The notes below the pieces were generated by a model that was not told the origin of the DNA, did no database searches, and saw nothing but the letters and a program-made list of their open reading frames with translations. 39,623 bases of DNA, from positions 1 through 39,623 of the forward strand of contig NYZE01000100.1 in NCBI GenBank assembly GCA_002685965.1, in the 5' to 3' direction. A program made the position numbers and the translations under genes. Below are positions 8,993 through 15,876 of the stretch, one piece after another. Positions within the stretch are counted from its first letter, which is position 1. Each line of letters starts with the position of its first letter. This DNA comes from Planctomycetota bacterium (GTDB lineage Bacteria > Planctomycetota > UBA1135 > GCA-002748355).

Positions 8993-9031
8993 TCAGAGGT
9001 GTAGCCCTCCGAAAAGATCACTGTCAGTCAT
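8993..9031 (-). CDS. 12-residue ORF with near-ideal ribosome-binding site
   Basis: ATG at 9031 to TGA at 8993 encodes MTDSDLFGGLHL. The GGAGG core is 7 nt upstream of the ATG within a very long Shine-Dalgarno match. The stop is followed by a small CAACC/GGTTG hairpin and then the strong terminator at 8901-8941, so the unit could make an RNA of about 150 nt. The peptide is acidic and then hydrophobic, with no charged export region and no recognised motif. It could be a real micropeptide, a leader-like or regulatory ORF, or simply the ribosome-loading part of a small RNA. It lies 240 nt downstream of the molybdopterin oxidoreductase gene on the same strand. No clear promoter was identified. Confidence 0.5.
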   Translation of the reverse strand: MTDSDLFGGLHL

Positions 9032-9272
9032 ACGATCACCTCCTTTCTAGAACAACCAACCCCGGCCGCACAGCGTGATGTTCTGCCGCCAGGCTCTCCA
9101 TTCCCACGGCGACCCGAGGGACCGACATACGAAGGATAACAGGTCCCCCTACTCCAGCTTCATCGTCGTCAGGGGAACTCCGCCGTGCCTTTGATCGTGC
9201 GACGCCCTCGCGGCGACGGTTCGCCAGACCACCCGGTCGGACGCCCGCTGGCATCAGGGCTTGGCGACGGCC
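9032..9272. other. spacer between oxidoreductase stop and short ORF
   Basis: Apart from the ribosome-binding site at 9034-9049, these 241 nt hold no convincing gene. A promoter for the short-ORF unit is expected here, but no good -35/-10 pair on the minus strand was seen. Confidence 0.5.
9034..9049 (-). promoter_or_regulatory. extended Shine-Dalgarno sequence
   Basis: On the minus strand this reads TAGAAAGGAGGTGATC, complementary to the usual bacterial 16S rRNA 3' end (GATCACCTCCTTTCTA) over about 16 nt. Most ribosome-binding sites match only 4-7 nt. The GGAGG core is 7 nt from the ATG at 9031. Confidence 0.75.
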
Positions 9273-12119
9273 TCACTCCGGCAGTTGATACGCATCCTTG
9301 GTGGGCTTCAGCGGTCGTAGCATCCAGTAGGGCCTCCGCGTCCCATCCGGCGAGTGCTCCTTGGCCGGTAGACACTTCGCCAGCCACTCCTTGTAGGTCG
9401 CGTGTGCCTTGTCTGTGTCGACCGAGATGTCGCCGTAGCGGTCGCCGGACTCGGGGCGCTTGACGCGGACGGCTTGGTGCCAGCAGTGCATGCCCGACAT
9501 CGGGTCCGGGTGTACCGGGAAGGTCAGGTTCTGGTGCACGCCGACATCGGTCCACCAGATGCGACTCGTGTCGGCGTCGCTGCTCTTGTACGCACGGGCG
9601 CCGTCCCTCCGCGACATCTTCCACCGTGGTCCGTCGTGCGTGAGGTCGACGGTCGCCATGAGCTGTCTCTGGCCGTCCGGACCGGGCAGCCGCCAGCGAC
9701 CCATGTGGTGACTGCAGGCAACAACGCCGGGGCGTATGCCCTCAGTCACCCAGGCCTTGACGACGAAGTAGCCGATCTCGGTCTCGACGCGCACGAGGTC
9801 GCCAGTCTTGAAACCGCCGAGCTTCTCGGCGTCGCTCGTGTGGATCCACAGCGGGTTCGTGTGCGCGATCTCGTCGAGCCACTTGCTGTTGGCCGACCGC
9901 GTGTGGATCTGCACCGGTAACCGGAAGGTCGGGATCAGCGGCATCTGATCCGGCTCCAGTTGGTTCCGGTGCACGTGGCTCTCGACCCAGCACGGAATCG
10001 CGACGTCATCCCAGCCCCACGTAGCGTGCAAGCTCGACCAGAACTCGAGCTTTCCGGACGGGGTCGGGAAACCACGCAGCCTCGCACCATCAACAATGAC
10101 CCCAGCAGCGCGCCGGCCCTCGGCATCGGTCGGTGCCGGCTGCGGCACGATGTTCGCGGTCGGCAGCTTCGGCGCCGTCGTGTAGATGCGGTTGAAGCCA
10201 CTCACGACCGAGCCTTCGAGCTCCTCGTCCTCGACTTCTTGTTCGTAGACGCGGCCAATCGAGCGCGCGACCTCGAAGGCGCCGTACCTGCGCATGTAGG
10301 CCAACGGCGAAAGGTCCTCCGCCGCCGCCTTCTCGGGTAGCCCGGGCACGGAGTTCTCGAACATCCACCCGTAGTACTCGTCGACCGTCAGCTTCTCGCC
10401 GGGGTTCGCCTTCGACTCGAACCACTGGCGGATGCCGAGTTCGCCATCGGGATCGATGCGCCAGCTGAGCTCGATCCAGAACTCGTTCTCCTCCCAGACC
10501 TCGCCGGGGTTCGCATCACGCGTATCGCGGACCTCCTTACCCTCAGCCTCGAGGTGCCGGCGCATGATCGGCTGGCGGAAGCCAATCCACATCGAGTCAT
10601 GCGTCTCGTAGCTGTGCACGTCGTGGCGCTCACCGCCGAGCCCCATCGGCAACACGAAGTCAGCGAAGTAGGCCGTCTCGCTCCAGGTCGGCGTCAGTGC
10701 GATGTGGCACCCGAGCTTCTCCTCGTCGTTGAGCATCTCGAGCCACGAGCAACCGTCGGGGTTCGTCCACACAGGGTTGTAGACGCGCGTGAAGTACGTA
10801 TCGATCTTGCCACGACCCTCCTTGACGAAGTGCGGCAAGAGAATCGACATCTCGTGGTAGGCGAGCGGAAACTCCTGCGGCCAGTTGAGCTCGTTCCAGC
10901 GACTCGGGTGCGGCGGCGAGTGAATCGGCTTGGCAACGAACTTGTTCCAGGCATTCGGGAAGGCGCCACCCTCGGTACAAATCGCGCCGAGCAGCGCGTT
11001 GAGCATGAACAACGAACGTGCCACCATCCAGCCACCGGACACGCCCGAACTCGCCGAACGCCAGTTGTGCGTCGACAGCTGTGTACCCGCAGATGCGACC
11101 ACCTCGGCGACTTCGCGCAGCGTCGCGGCGGCGACGCCCGACTCCTGCTCGGCCCACTCAAAGGTGTACTTCCCGTAGATCTCGGTGAGGACCTCCTCGA
11201 ACCCCTCGAAGGTGTGCGCTGCACCGGGCCGCTCGTTCTCGAGGAACTCCTCCCAGTTCCACCAGCGCCGCACGAACTCACGGTTGTATCGCTTCTCCTG
11301 GATGATCCAGTTGGCGATGGCGAGGTTGATCGCAGTCTCGCTGCCTGGGTACGACGCGAGCCACCAGTCGGCGTGCGTCGCCGTGTTCGACAGTCGCACG
11401 TCCACGACGATCAGCTTGGCGCCGTTTTGCTTGCCTTCGATGATGCGCTGCGCATGCGGGTTGAAGTAGTGCCCCGCCTCGAGGTGCGCCGAGATCAGAT
11501 AGATGACCTTGGCGTTGGCATGATCGGGACTCGGCCGGTCGAAGCCCATCCATGCCGCGTAACCTGCGCGCGCGCCGGAGCTGCAGATGTTGGTGTGCGA
11601 GTTGTGGCCGTCGATGCCCCACGCAGCGAGCACGCGCTCGGTGTAGCCATCCTCGCCGGGTCGCCCGACGTGGTAGATAACCTCGTCCTTGCGGTCCTCG
11701 TCGAAGGCCTTGCGAATGCGCGTGGCGATCGCATCGAGCGCCTCGTCCCACGAGATGCGCTCCCACTTGCCCTCGCCGCGTTTCCCGACCCTCTTCAACG
11801 GGTGCAGAATGCGGTCGGGGTCGTAGACCTGGTTGTGCGTCGCCGGCCCCTTGGCACAGTTGCGGCCGCGCGAAGCCGGATGCTCCGGGTTGCCCTCGAA
11901 CTTACGAATGCGCCCTGTGTCCTTGTCGACGTAAGCGAGTAGCCCACACGCGGACTCACAGTTGAAGCACGTCGTCGGCAGCAGCCGGTAGCGTCGCTCG
12001 ACGCGCTTCGGCCACGACTTGGCGTCGAGTTCGGTCCAGTCGTCCCAACGCTCCTTTGGCGGGAAGGACCGAAGGTGAGTGCCCGAGGGGCCCTGATAGA
12101 AGGTTTCGTCGTTGGTCAT
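9273..12119 (-). CDS. molybdopterin oxidoreductase catalytic subunit (DMSO reductase superfamily)
   Basis: A 948-residue protein from an ATG. Residues 48-90 hold a [4Fe-4S] site with Cys51, Cys54, Cys58 and Cys88. The molybdopterin domains follow: WDEALDAIATRI, GRPGEDGYTERV, then SHTNICSSG with Cys179 at the place of the molybdenum ligand, an inference from position. Near the C-terminus are RLPVQIHTRSANSKWLDEI, NPLWIHTSDAEKLGGFKTGDLVRVET and RPGVVACSHHMGRWR, the molydopterin dinucleotide-binding domain. The N-terminus has no twin-arginine or Sec signal, so the enzyme is probably cytoplasmic. No electron-transfer subunit is adjacent. The FeS/NrfD fusion 15 kb away (27233-28732) is the only candidate partner in the window. 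The substrate could be a sulfur, nitrogen or metalloid oxyanion, but nothing decides it. Confidence 0.92.
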   Translation of the reverse strand: MTNDETFYQGPSGTHLRSFPPKERWDDWTELDAKSWPKRVERRYRLLPTTCFNCESACGLLAYVDKDTGRIRKFEGNPEHPASRGRNCAKGPATHNQVYDPDRILHPLKRVGKRGEGKWERISWDEALDAIATRIRKAFDEDRKDEVIYHVGRPGEDGYTERVLAAWGIDGHNSHTNICSSGARAGYAAWMGFDRPSPDHANAKVIYLISAHLEAGHYFNPHAQRIIEGKQNGAKLIVVDVRLSNTATHADWWLASYPGSETAINLAIANWIIQEKRYNREFVRRWWNWEEFLENERPGAAHTFEGFEEVLTEIYGKYTFEWAEQESGVAAATLREVAEVVASAGTQLSTHNWRSASSGVSGGWMVARSLFMLNALLGAICTEGGAFPNAWNKFVAKPIHSPPHPSRWNELNWPQEFPLAYHEMSILLPHFVKEGRGKIDTYFTRVYNPVWTNPDGCSWLEMLNDEEKLGCHIALTPTWSETAYFADFVLPMGLGGERHDVHSYETHDSMWIGFRQPIMRRHLEAEGKEVRDTRDANPGEVWEENEFWIELSWRIDPDGELGIRQWFESKANPGEKLTVDEYYGWMFENSVPGLPEKAAAEDLSPLAYMRRYGAFEVARSIGRVYEQEVEDEELEGSVVSGFNRIYTTAPKLPTANIVPQPAPTDAEGRRAAGVIVDGARLRGFPTPSGKLEFWSSLHATWGWDDVAIPCWVESHVHRNQLEPDQMPLIPTFRLPVQIHTRSANSKWLDEIAHTNPLWIHTSDAEKLGGFKTGDLVRVETEIGYFVVKAWVTEGIRPGVVACSHHMGRWRLPGPDGQRQLMATVDLTHDGPRWKMSRRDGARAYKSSDADTSRIWWTDVGVHQNLTFPVHPDPMSGMHCWHQAVRVKRPESGDRYGDISVDTDKAHATYKEWLAKCLPAKEHSPDGTRRPYWMLRPLKPTKDAYQLPE

Positions 12120-12136
12120 CGGTGCGGGGCGCCAAC

Positions 12137-12307
12137 CTAGCCGATGAGCCCGCGGCAGGCTCGCCGAACCAATGCGATTGTGAGCACCGTCTTCTCTGGC
12201 GCGAACGATCGCCCACTGGCCACTTCAGCGCGCCAGGCGCGATAGCCCTTGGAGCGGAAGAAGCGACCAAGGGCGGCGACAATGTAGCGGGGCGTGTTCC
12301 TCGCCAT
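12137..12307 (-). CDS. small basic hypothetical protein
   Basis: A possible 56-residue protein from an ATG at 12307, preceded by a GAAGGCGG ribosome-site-like run. Its stop is 17 nt before the oxidoreductase start on the same strand, and it is divergent from slyX. The sequence is basic with a hydrophobic core (PRYIVAALGRFFRSKGYRAW, then EKTVLTIALVRRACRG). No family is recognised. It may be a real small gene transcribed with the oxidoreductase or a chance frame; the ORF extends further upstream, but that part overlaps slyX and looks like shadow. Confidence 0.35.
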   Translation of the reverse strand: MARNTPRYIVAALGRFFRSKGYRAWRAEVASGRSFAPEKTVLTIALVRRACRGLIG

Positions 12308-12371
12308 CGCACCGCCTTCGCCAGCGGTTCGACGAGCCGGCCACACGGCTGTTGCGGCTAGAGTGTCGAAC

Positions 12372-12572
12372 ATGAGCGAGCGAGTCGACCTAGAGATGAA
12401 GACAGCGTTCCTCGAACGCACCGTCGAAACGCTGGACGCCGTCGTCCGCGAGCAGGGTAACGCCCTTGCCAGCCTCGAGCGCCGGCTAGCGCTCATCGAG
12501 CAGCGTGTGAAGGCAATGCAAGGAGGTGGCCACGACGTCGGTCCGCACGACGTGCCGCCGCCCCACTACTAG
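12372..12572 (+). CDS. slyX: SlyX family protein
   Basis: A 66-residue protein from the ATG at 12372 (MSERVDLEMKTAFLERT). It has the SlyX layout: one long coiled-coil helix (FLERTVETLDAVVREQGN, then LASLERRLALIEQRVKAM) and a short histidine/proline-rich tail ending in DVPPPHY, which matches the family's PPHY end. SlyX is small and cytoplasmic; its function is unknown beyond a link to the lysis gene phenotype that named it. The lipoprotein gene starts 12 nt after its stop, so the two are likely co-transcribed. Confidence 0.88.
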   Translation: MSERVDLEMKTAFLERTVETLDAVVREQGNALASLERRLALIEQRVKAMQGGGHDVGPHDVPPPHY

Positions 12573-12584
12573 GGCCAGGTCACC

Positions 12585-13124
12585 ATGGGCACCCTCAAAC
12601 ACGGGTTCTTCTCTGGCCTGACGCTGATCGCTGCTTGCACCGCCGTTCCCAAGGGTGACAAGGTGGGGCTCACTTCCTTGATGAAGGAACTGCGTGCTGC
12701 ACAACTCACGGGTGACACGGCGACGGCGGCTCGGATCACGCGTGGACTGATCCCGAACGAGGCGCGGATCCGGCTCGGGCTCAGGACCGGCAACGACGAC
12801 ATGGCCAAGGCGATCGCCAGCATCTACGCACGCCTGCCAACCGACGACGGGGCTTGGGCAGGCGCGTTCGCCGCGCCCGCGGGAAACACCGAGGTGCAGG
12901 TGCACGCGGCGACGACCGAGGAGCTGGCGACCAACGCCGGCAGCGGCGAGTTCCCGGGCGGCGCTCGACGCGTGGCAAAGGCGATCCTGAAACCGCAAAC
13001 AACCTATTACGAGGTCGAGTTCGTCAAGCCCGGCCACAGCGCCGGCATGAAGTACCATCTGTTCTTCTGGGACGGCAGCGCCTGGTGCATGCTCGGACCG
13101 GTGTGGCGCAGGATGAAGGAGTAG
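12585..13124 (+). CDS. hypothetical lipoprotein
   Basis: A 179-residue protein from an ATG. The N-terminus MGTLKHGFFSGLTLIAACTA is a lipoprotein signal with a lipobox ending IAAC. The rest is a helical region (LMKELRAAQLTGDTATAARI) followed by a beta-rich part (TYYEVEFVKPGHSAGMKYHL, then FFWDGSAWCMLGPVWR). No known family is recognised. It lies 12 nt downstream of slyX and is convergent with the CotH gene at 13143. Likely an envelope protein of unknown role. Confidence 0.7.
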   Translation: MGTLKHGFFSGLTLIAACTAVPKGDKVGLTSLMKELRAAQLTGDTATAARITRGLIPNEARIRLGLRTGNDDMAKAIASIYARLPTDDGAWAGAFAAPAGNTEVQVHAATTEELATNAGSGEFPGGARRVAKAILKPQTTYYEVEFVKPGHSAGMKYHLFFWDGSAWCMLGPVWRRMKE

Positions 13125-13142
13125 GCGGGTTGCGCCCCTTGG

Positions 13143-14849
13143 CTACTTACCCCTGAAGAACTTCGTTTCGCCGCCGCGCAGCTTCGCGACCTCGAGTTCG
13201 AGCGTGCCGCGCACCTCAGCACCCGATTGCATCGCCGCGCTCTCGAGCTTGGCCGTGCCGCCGACCAGGGTGATGCCCTTTGTGCCCATCCAGCCTAAAC
13301 GACCCTCGAACAGGATCCCCTGCACCGTGACGCTGCCGCCGTTGCCGGGTTGGAAGTCGGTTGCCTCGCAGCTGATCGCGATCACCAGCAACTGCCCGTC
13401 GGTAGCACGCTTACCCGTGAAGACGATCGCGGGCGGCTTGGGCCCACCGTCGATCGTCGGCACCGTGCTCCGCTGAGCAGTCACTCCGATCTCGGAGAAC
13501 TTCACGAACTCGCCACCCAGCTTCAGCGTCAAGTCCACGGCTCCGGTCGTGAGCGGTTTACTCGGCTCGCCTTCGTGCCACGTCGTCACGAACGAACCCG
13601 ACACCCTGCCCACCGGATCGGTGTAGAACGGCTGCCTCGGCCCGCCCTTCAGCCTGACGGGCCAGCGACGGAGCTCACGCTCGATGACCCTGCGACGGTT
13701 CTTGATGAACCTACGCACCACGCGAGTCGCCCTGCGGAAGTCGCGCCGCTGGCTCGCGTGCAGATGATCGGTCGCGAGCCCGACGACGCTGTCGATCCGA
13801 GCGTAGAGCTGGTCTTCGTTCCAGACGGTCGTCAGCAACTGCTGGAGAACCTTGCGATAGCGAGCCTGGATCTCGGGAAGCCGAAACAGCCGGTTCGCGA
13901 GGATCGACTGACTGTGCACCGATTTGGGCTCGATCAAGTAGGGCGGCATCGGCATCCGACTCGTGAACGCGGCGTCGGCACCCCACGGAATGAAGTAGAG
14001 CTTCGAGTTGTCCGGTTTGCGATACAGGAAGAAGTTGTTCTGGTTCTGCGCGTAGCCATCCCAGAACCCGACGAGGCTCTCCATCGCCCAGAAGCGGAGG
14101 AAGGCATCAACGTCGACCAAAGTCCCGAGGTGCGCGAGGTCCAGCTTCGCCTTGTGGAGGGTCTTCGTGACGGCGACGATCGGCCCGATCTTCGTCGCCT
14201 TGCTCTTGCGCTCGAAGCGCGGCAGCGAGTCCTTGTAGAAGTCGGCAACAGCACCCTCGTAGAGCCAACCCGACCCGTCGCCGAAGGCATGCTTCAAGAA
14301 GGGCACCTTGATCGATTCGACGTTGGCGTAGACGCCCAGCAGCTGACCGTTGACCGAGACCCGCGCGAGGTTACACCGCGGCGCCGGCGCTCCGGACGCG
14401 CGAAACAACGCAAACGTCAAGAGCTGCGACAACAGCGAGCGGTCCTGCTTGTTGTTGTTCAGCGTCAGCCGATCGAACCCGACGGCCGGTTGCTGAGACT
14501 CGTACTCGGCGAACTTGACCTTCAGCGACGGTCGCGCCCGGTCCATCGAACCGATGAAACCCTTCTTGCGAATCCCGACGTTCTCGATGCGAACGCCGTC
14601 GACGGTCAGATGCCCCTTGTAGTAGCGATAAGGCCGAGGAGCCGGCTTTCTGCCGACGGAGCCGACGAATGTCCGCGTCGTCGCGCGCAGCTCGTCCCAG
14701 TCGGCAGCGGGCAGCTCAATGTCTACGCGCACGAGGTGCGACGGGTCGAAGAGCTTGTCGACCCGTAGCGATTTCTGGGCACAGGCTCGACCGCAGGTGG
14801 CGCCAGCCACAAACAAACAGAGCAACAGATGCGATGTGCTTGTGCGCAT
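13143..14849 (-). CDS. exported CotH kinase-like protein
   Basis: The protein has 568 residues from the ATG at 14849, chosen because it gives a clean Sec signal peptide (MRTSTSHLLLCLFVAGATCG). The CotH kinase-like core covers about residues 30-400: VDIELPAADWDELRAT, VENVGIRKKGFIGSMDRARP, SLKVKFAEYE, FDRLTLNNNKQDRSLLSQLL, RVSVNGQLLGVYANVESI, then FWAMESLVGFWDGYAQNQNN and YFIPWGADAAF, which replaces the usual PWDLD-like metal site with PWGAD. The last 150 residues look beta-rich and are not assigned. CotH proteins have an atypical protein-kinase fold, known from the Bacillus spore coat. It diverges from the DUF4956/CotH/VTC operon, so both CotH proteins probably serve one process. Confidence 0.85.
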   Translation of the reverse strand: MRTSTSHLLLCLFVAGATCGRACAQKSLRVDKLFDPSHLVRVDIELPAADWDELRATTRTFVGSVGRKPAPRPYRYYKGHLTVDGVRIENVGIRKKGFIGSMDRARPSLKVKFAEYESQQPAVGFDRLTLNNNKQDRSLLSQLLTFALFRASGAPAPRCNLARVSVNGQLLGVYANVESIKVPFLKHAFGDGSGWLYEGAVADFYKDSLPRFERKSKATKIGPIVAVTKTLHKAKLDLAHLGTLVDVDAFLRFWAMESLVGFWDGYAQNQNNFFLYRKPDNSKLYFIPWGADAAFTSRMPMPPYLIEPKSVHSQSILANRLFRLPEIQARYRKVLQQLLTTVWNEDQLYARIDSVVGLATDHLHASQRRDFRRATRVVRRFIKNRRRVIERELRRWPVRLKGGPRQPFYTDPVGRVSGSFVTTWHEGEPSKPLTTGAVDLTLKLGGEFVKFSEIGVTAQRSTVPTIDGGPKPPAIVFTGKRATDGQLLVIAISCEATDFQPGNGGSVTVQGILFEGRLGWMGTKGITLVGGTAKLESAAMQSGAEVRGTLELEVAKLRGGETKFFRGK

Positions 14850-15133
14850 GCTCAGAGCAACAATACGCCCTCTACGCGGATAATTTTTCTTCCAGTCCGC
14901 CAGGGTGCAGGCCCACGCCCCCCCCACACACACACCGGTCAGGCTCGTTGACGAGATCCACAGCCCGCCGACCTTGCTTGTCCCCGAGGCACACGAGCGG
15001 GCAAGACCCCTCTTGAACGCAAGACGCGACATCAATCGGCCGTGCCAAGGGCTTAGACTTCGCCGACGTACGGGCCCACCGATGGCGCCCACTGGCCGAC
15101 AAGCCACCAAACCGCAGCCGACCACTTGATTTG
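14850..15133. promoter_or_regulatory. divergent promoter region of the CotH/VTC locus
   Basis: This 284-nt spacer should hold promoters for both directions. One AT-rich patch, GATAATTTTTCTTCC at about 14879-14893, stands out in otherwise GC-rich DNA and could hold a -10 element, but no -35 can be paired with confidence. It also contains the C-run/CA repeat at 14918-14935. No gene seen. Confidence 0.4.
14918..14935. repeat. C8 run followed by CA dinucleotide repeat
   Basis: A run of eight C residues leads directly into five CA/AC units within the divergent spacer. Such tracts can change length by slippage and alter promoter spacing, but nothing shows that this happens here. Confidence 0.6.
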
Positions 15134-15838
15134 ATGATCAGCCAAGCCACGCCGCAATCGACACCGCTCGACAAGCAGACCCTGACGGACTATCTCCGGC
15201 AGGCCATCTCCGACATCCCGCTTCCACCCTTCGTCCTCGACCTGATCCTGTGCGCCGTCTTCGGCTACCTGCTCGGCCGCCTCTACATCCGCTGCGGGCG
15301 TACGCTGTCGAACAGGCGCGAGTTCGCGCGCAACTTCCCGATGCTGGTTCTGACGACGATGCTGGTGATCAGCATCGTCAAGTCATCGTTGGCGTTGTCG
15401 CTGGGCTTGGTGGGCGCCCTGTCGATCGTCCGTTTCCGGTCGGCGATCAAGGAGCCTGAGGAGCTCACCTACTTGTTCCTCGCGATCGCGGTCGGCCTCG
15501 GCTTTGGTGGCAACCAGCGCGTCATCACGATCTGCGCCTTCTTCGTCATTGCCGCGATCATCCTGATCAGCAGCCGACCGGCCAACAAAGAGCCACCGAC
15601 GCTGCACGTGACGATCACAGGGCCACAGTCCACCGACCTGGATTCCATTCTGTCGCTGCTGCGTCCGCACTGCACGGACCTCCATCTCTTGCGACTGGAC
15701 GAGACCCACGAGTCACTCGAGGTAGCCATGCACATCTCGTTCGGGTCCGTCGGCGGACTCAATGCGGCCAGAAAGGCGCTGCGTGACATGAGCAGTCCGT
15801 TGACGGTCTCCTTCCTCGACACCCAGGGCCTTGGATAA
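15134..15838 (+). CDS. DUF4956 family membrane protein
   Basis: A 234-residue protein from the ATG at 15134 (a TTG codon lies directly before). About four membrane segments are visible: FVLDLILCAVFGYLLGRLYI, FPMLVLTTMLVISIV, a third leading into SLGLVGALSIVRFRSAIKEP, and VITICAFFVIAAIILIS. The motif SIVRFRSAIKEPEELTYLFL is the DUF4956 hallmark. A soluble C-terminal domain of about 80 residues follows. DUF4956 proteins are found beside VTC-domain proteins in many bacteria, but the biochemical role is unknown. It is the first gene of a four-gene operon; the next gene begins 38 nt downstream. Confidence 0.93.
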   Translation: MISQATPQSTPLDKQTLTDYLRQAISDIPLPPFVLDLILCAVFGYLLGRLYIRCGRTLSNRREFARNFPMLVLTTMLVISIVKSSLALSLGLVGALSIVRFRSAIKEPEELTYLFLAIAVGLGFGGNQRVITICAFFVIAAIILISSRPANKEPPTLHVTITGPQSTDLDSILSLLRPHCTDLHLLRLDETHESLEVAMHISFGSVGGLNAARKALRDMSSPLTVSFLDTQGLG

Positions 15839-15876
15839 CGACAATCGCATGAGGGGTCTGTCATGAGAGGCCTGGC

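Noticed and set aside
9034-9050. Resemblance to the 3' end of 16S rRNA on the plus strand
   Set aside because: No upstream 16S sequence is present. The match is only the anti-Shine-Dalgarno complement and is better read as a ribosome-binding site on the minus strand.
9036-9254. 72-codon minus-strand ORF over the short-ORF leader
   Set aside because: Its stop lies inside the Shine-Dalgarno run, and it has no start signal or recognisable sequence.
10554-11942. Plus-strand ORF of 462 codons over the molybdopterin gene
   Set aside because: It lies wholly antisense to a well-supported oxidoreductase and has the arginine/valine-rich look of a shadow frame.
9273-12119. Whether the oxidoreductase is a selenoprotein
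   Set aside because: The frame is uninterrupted, with Cys179 at the possible ligand site. No in-frame TGA needs explaining.
13350-14768. Plus-strand ORF of 472 codons
   Set aside because: It is antisense to the CotH protein; composition and lack of motifs mark it as a shadow.
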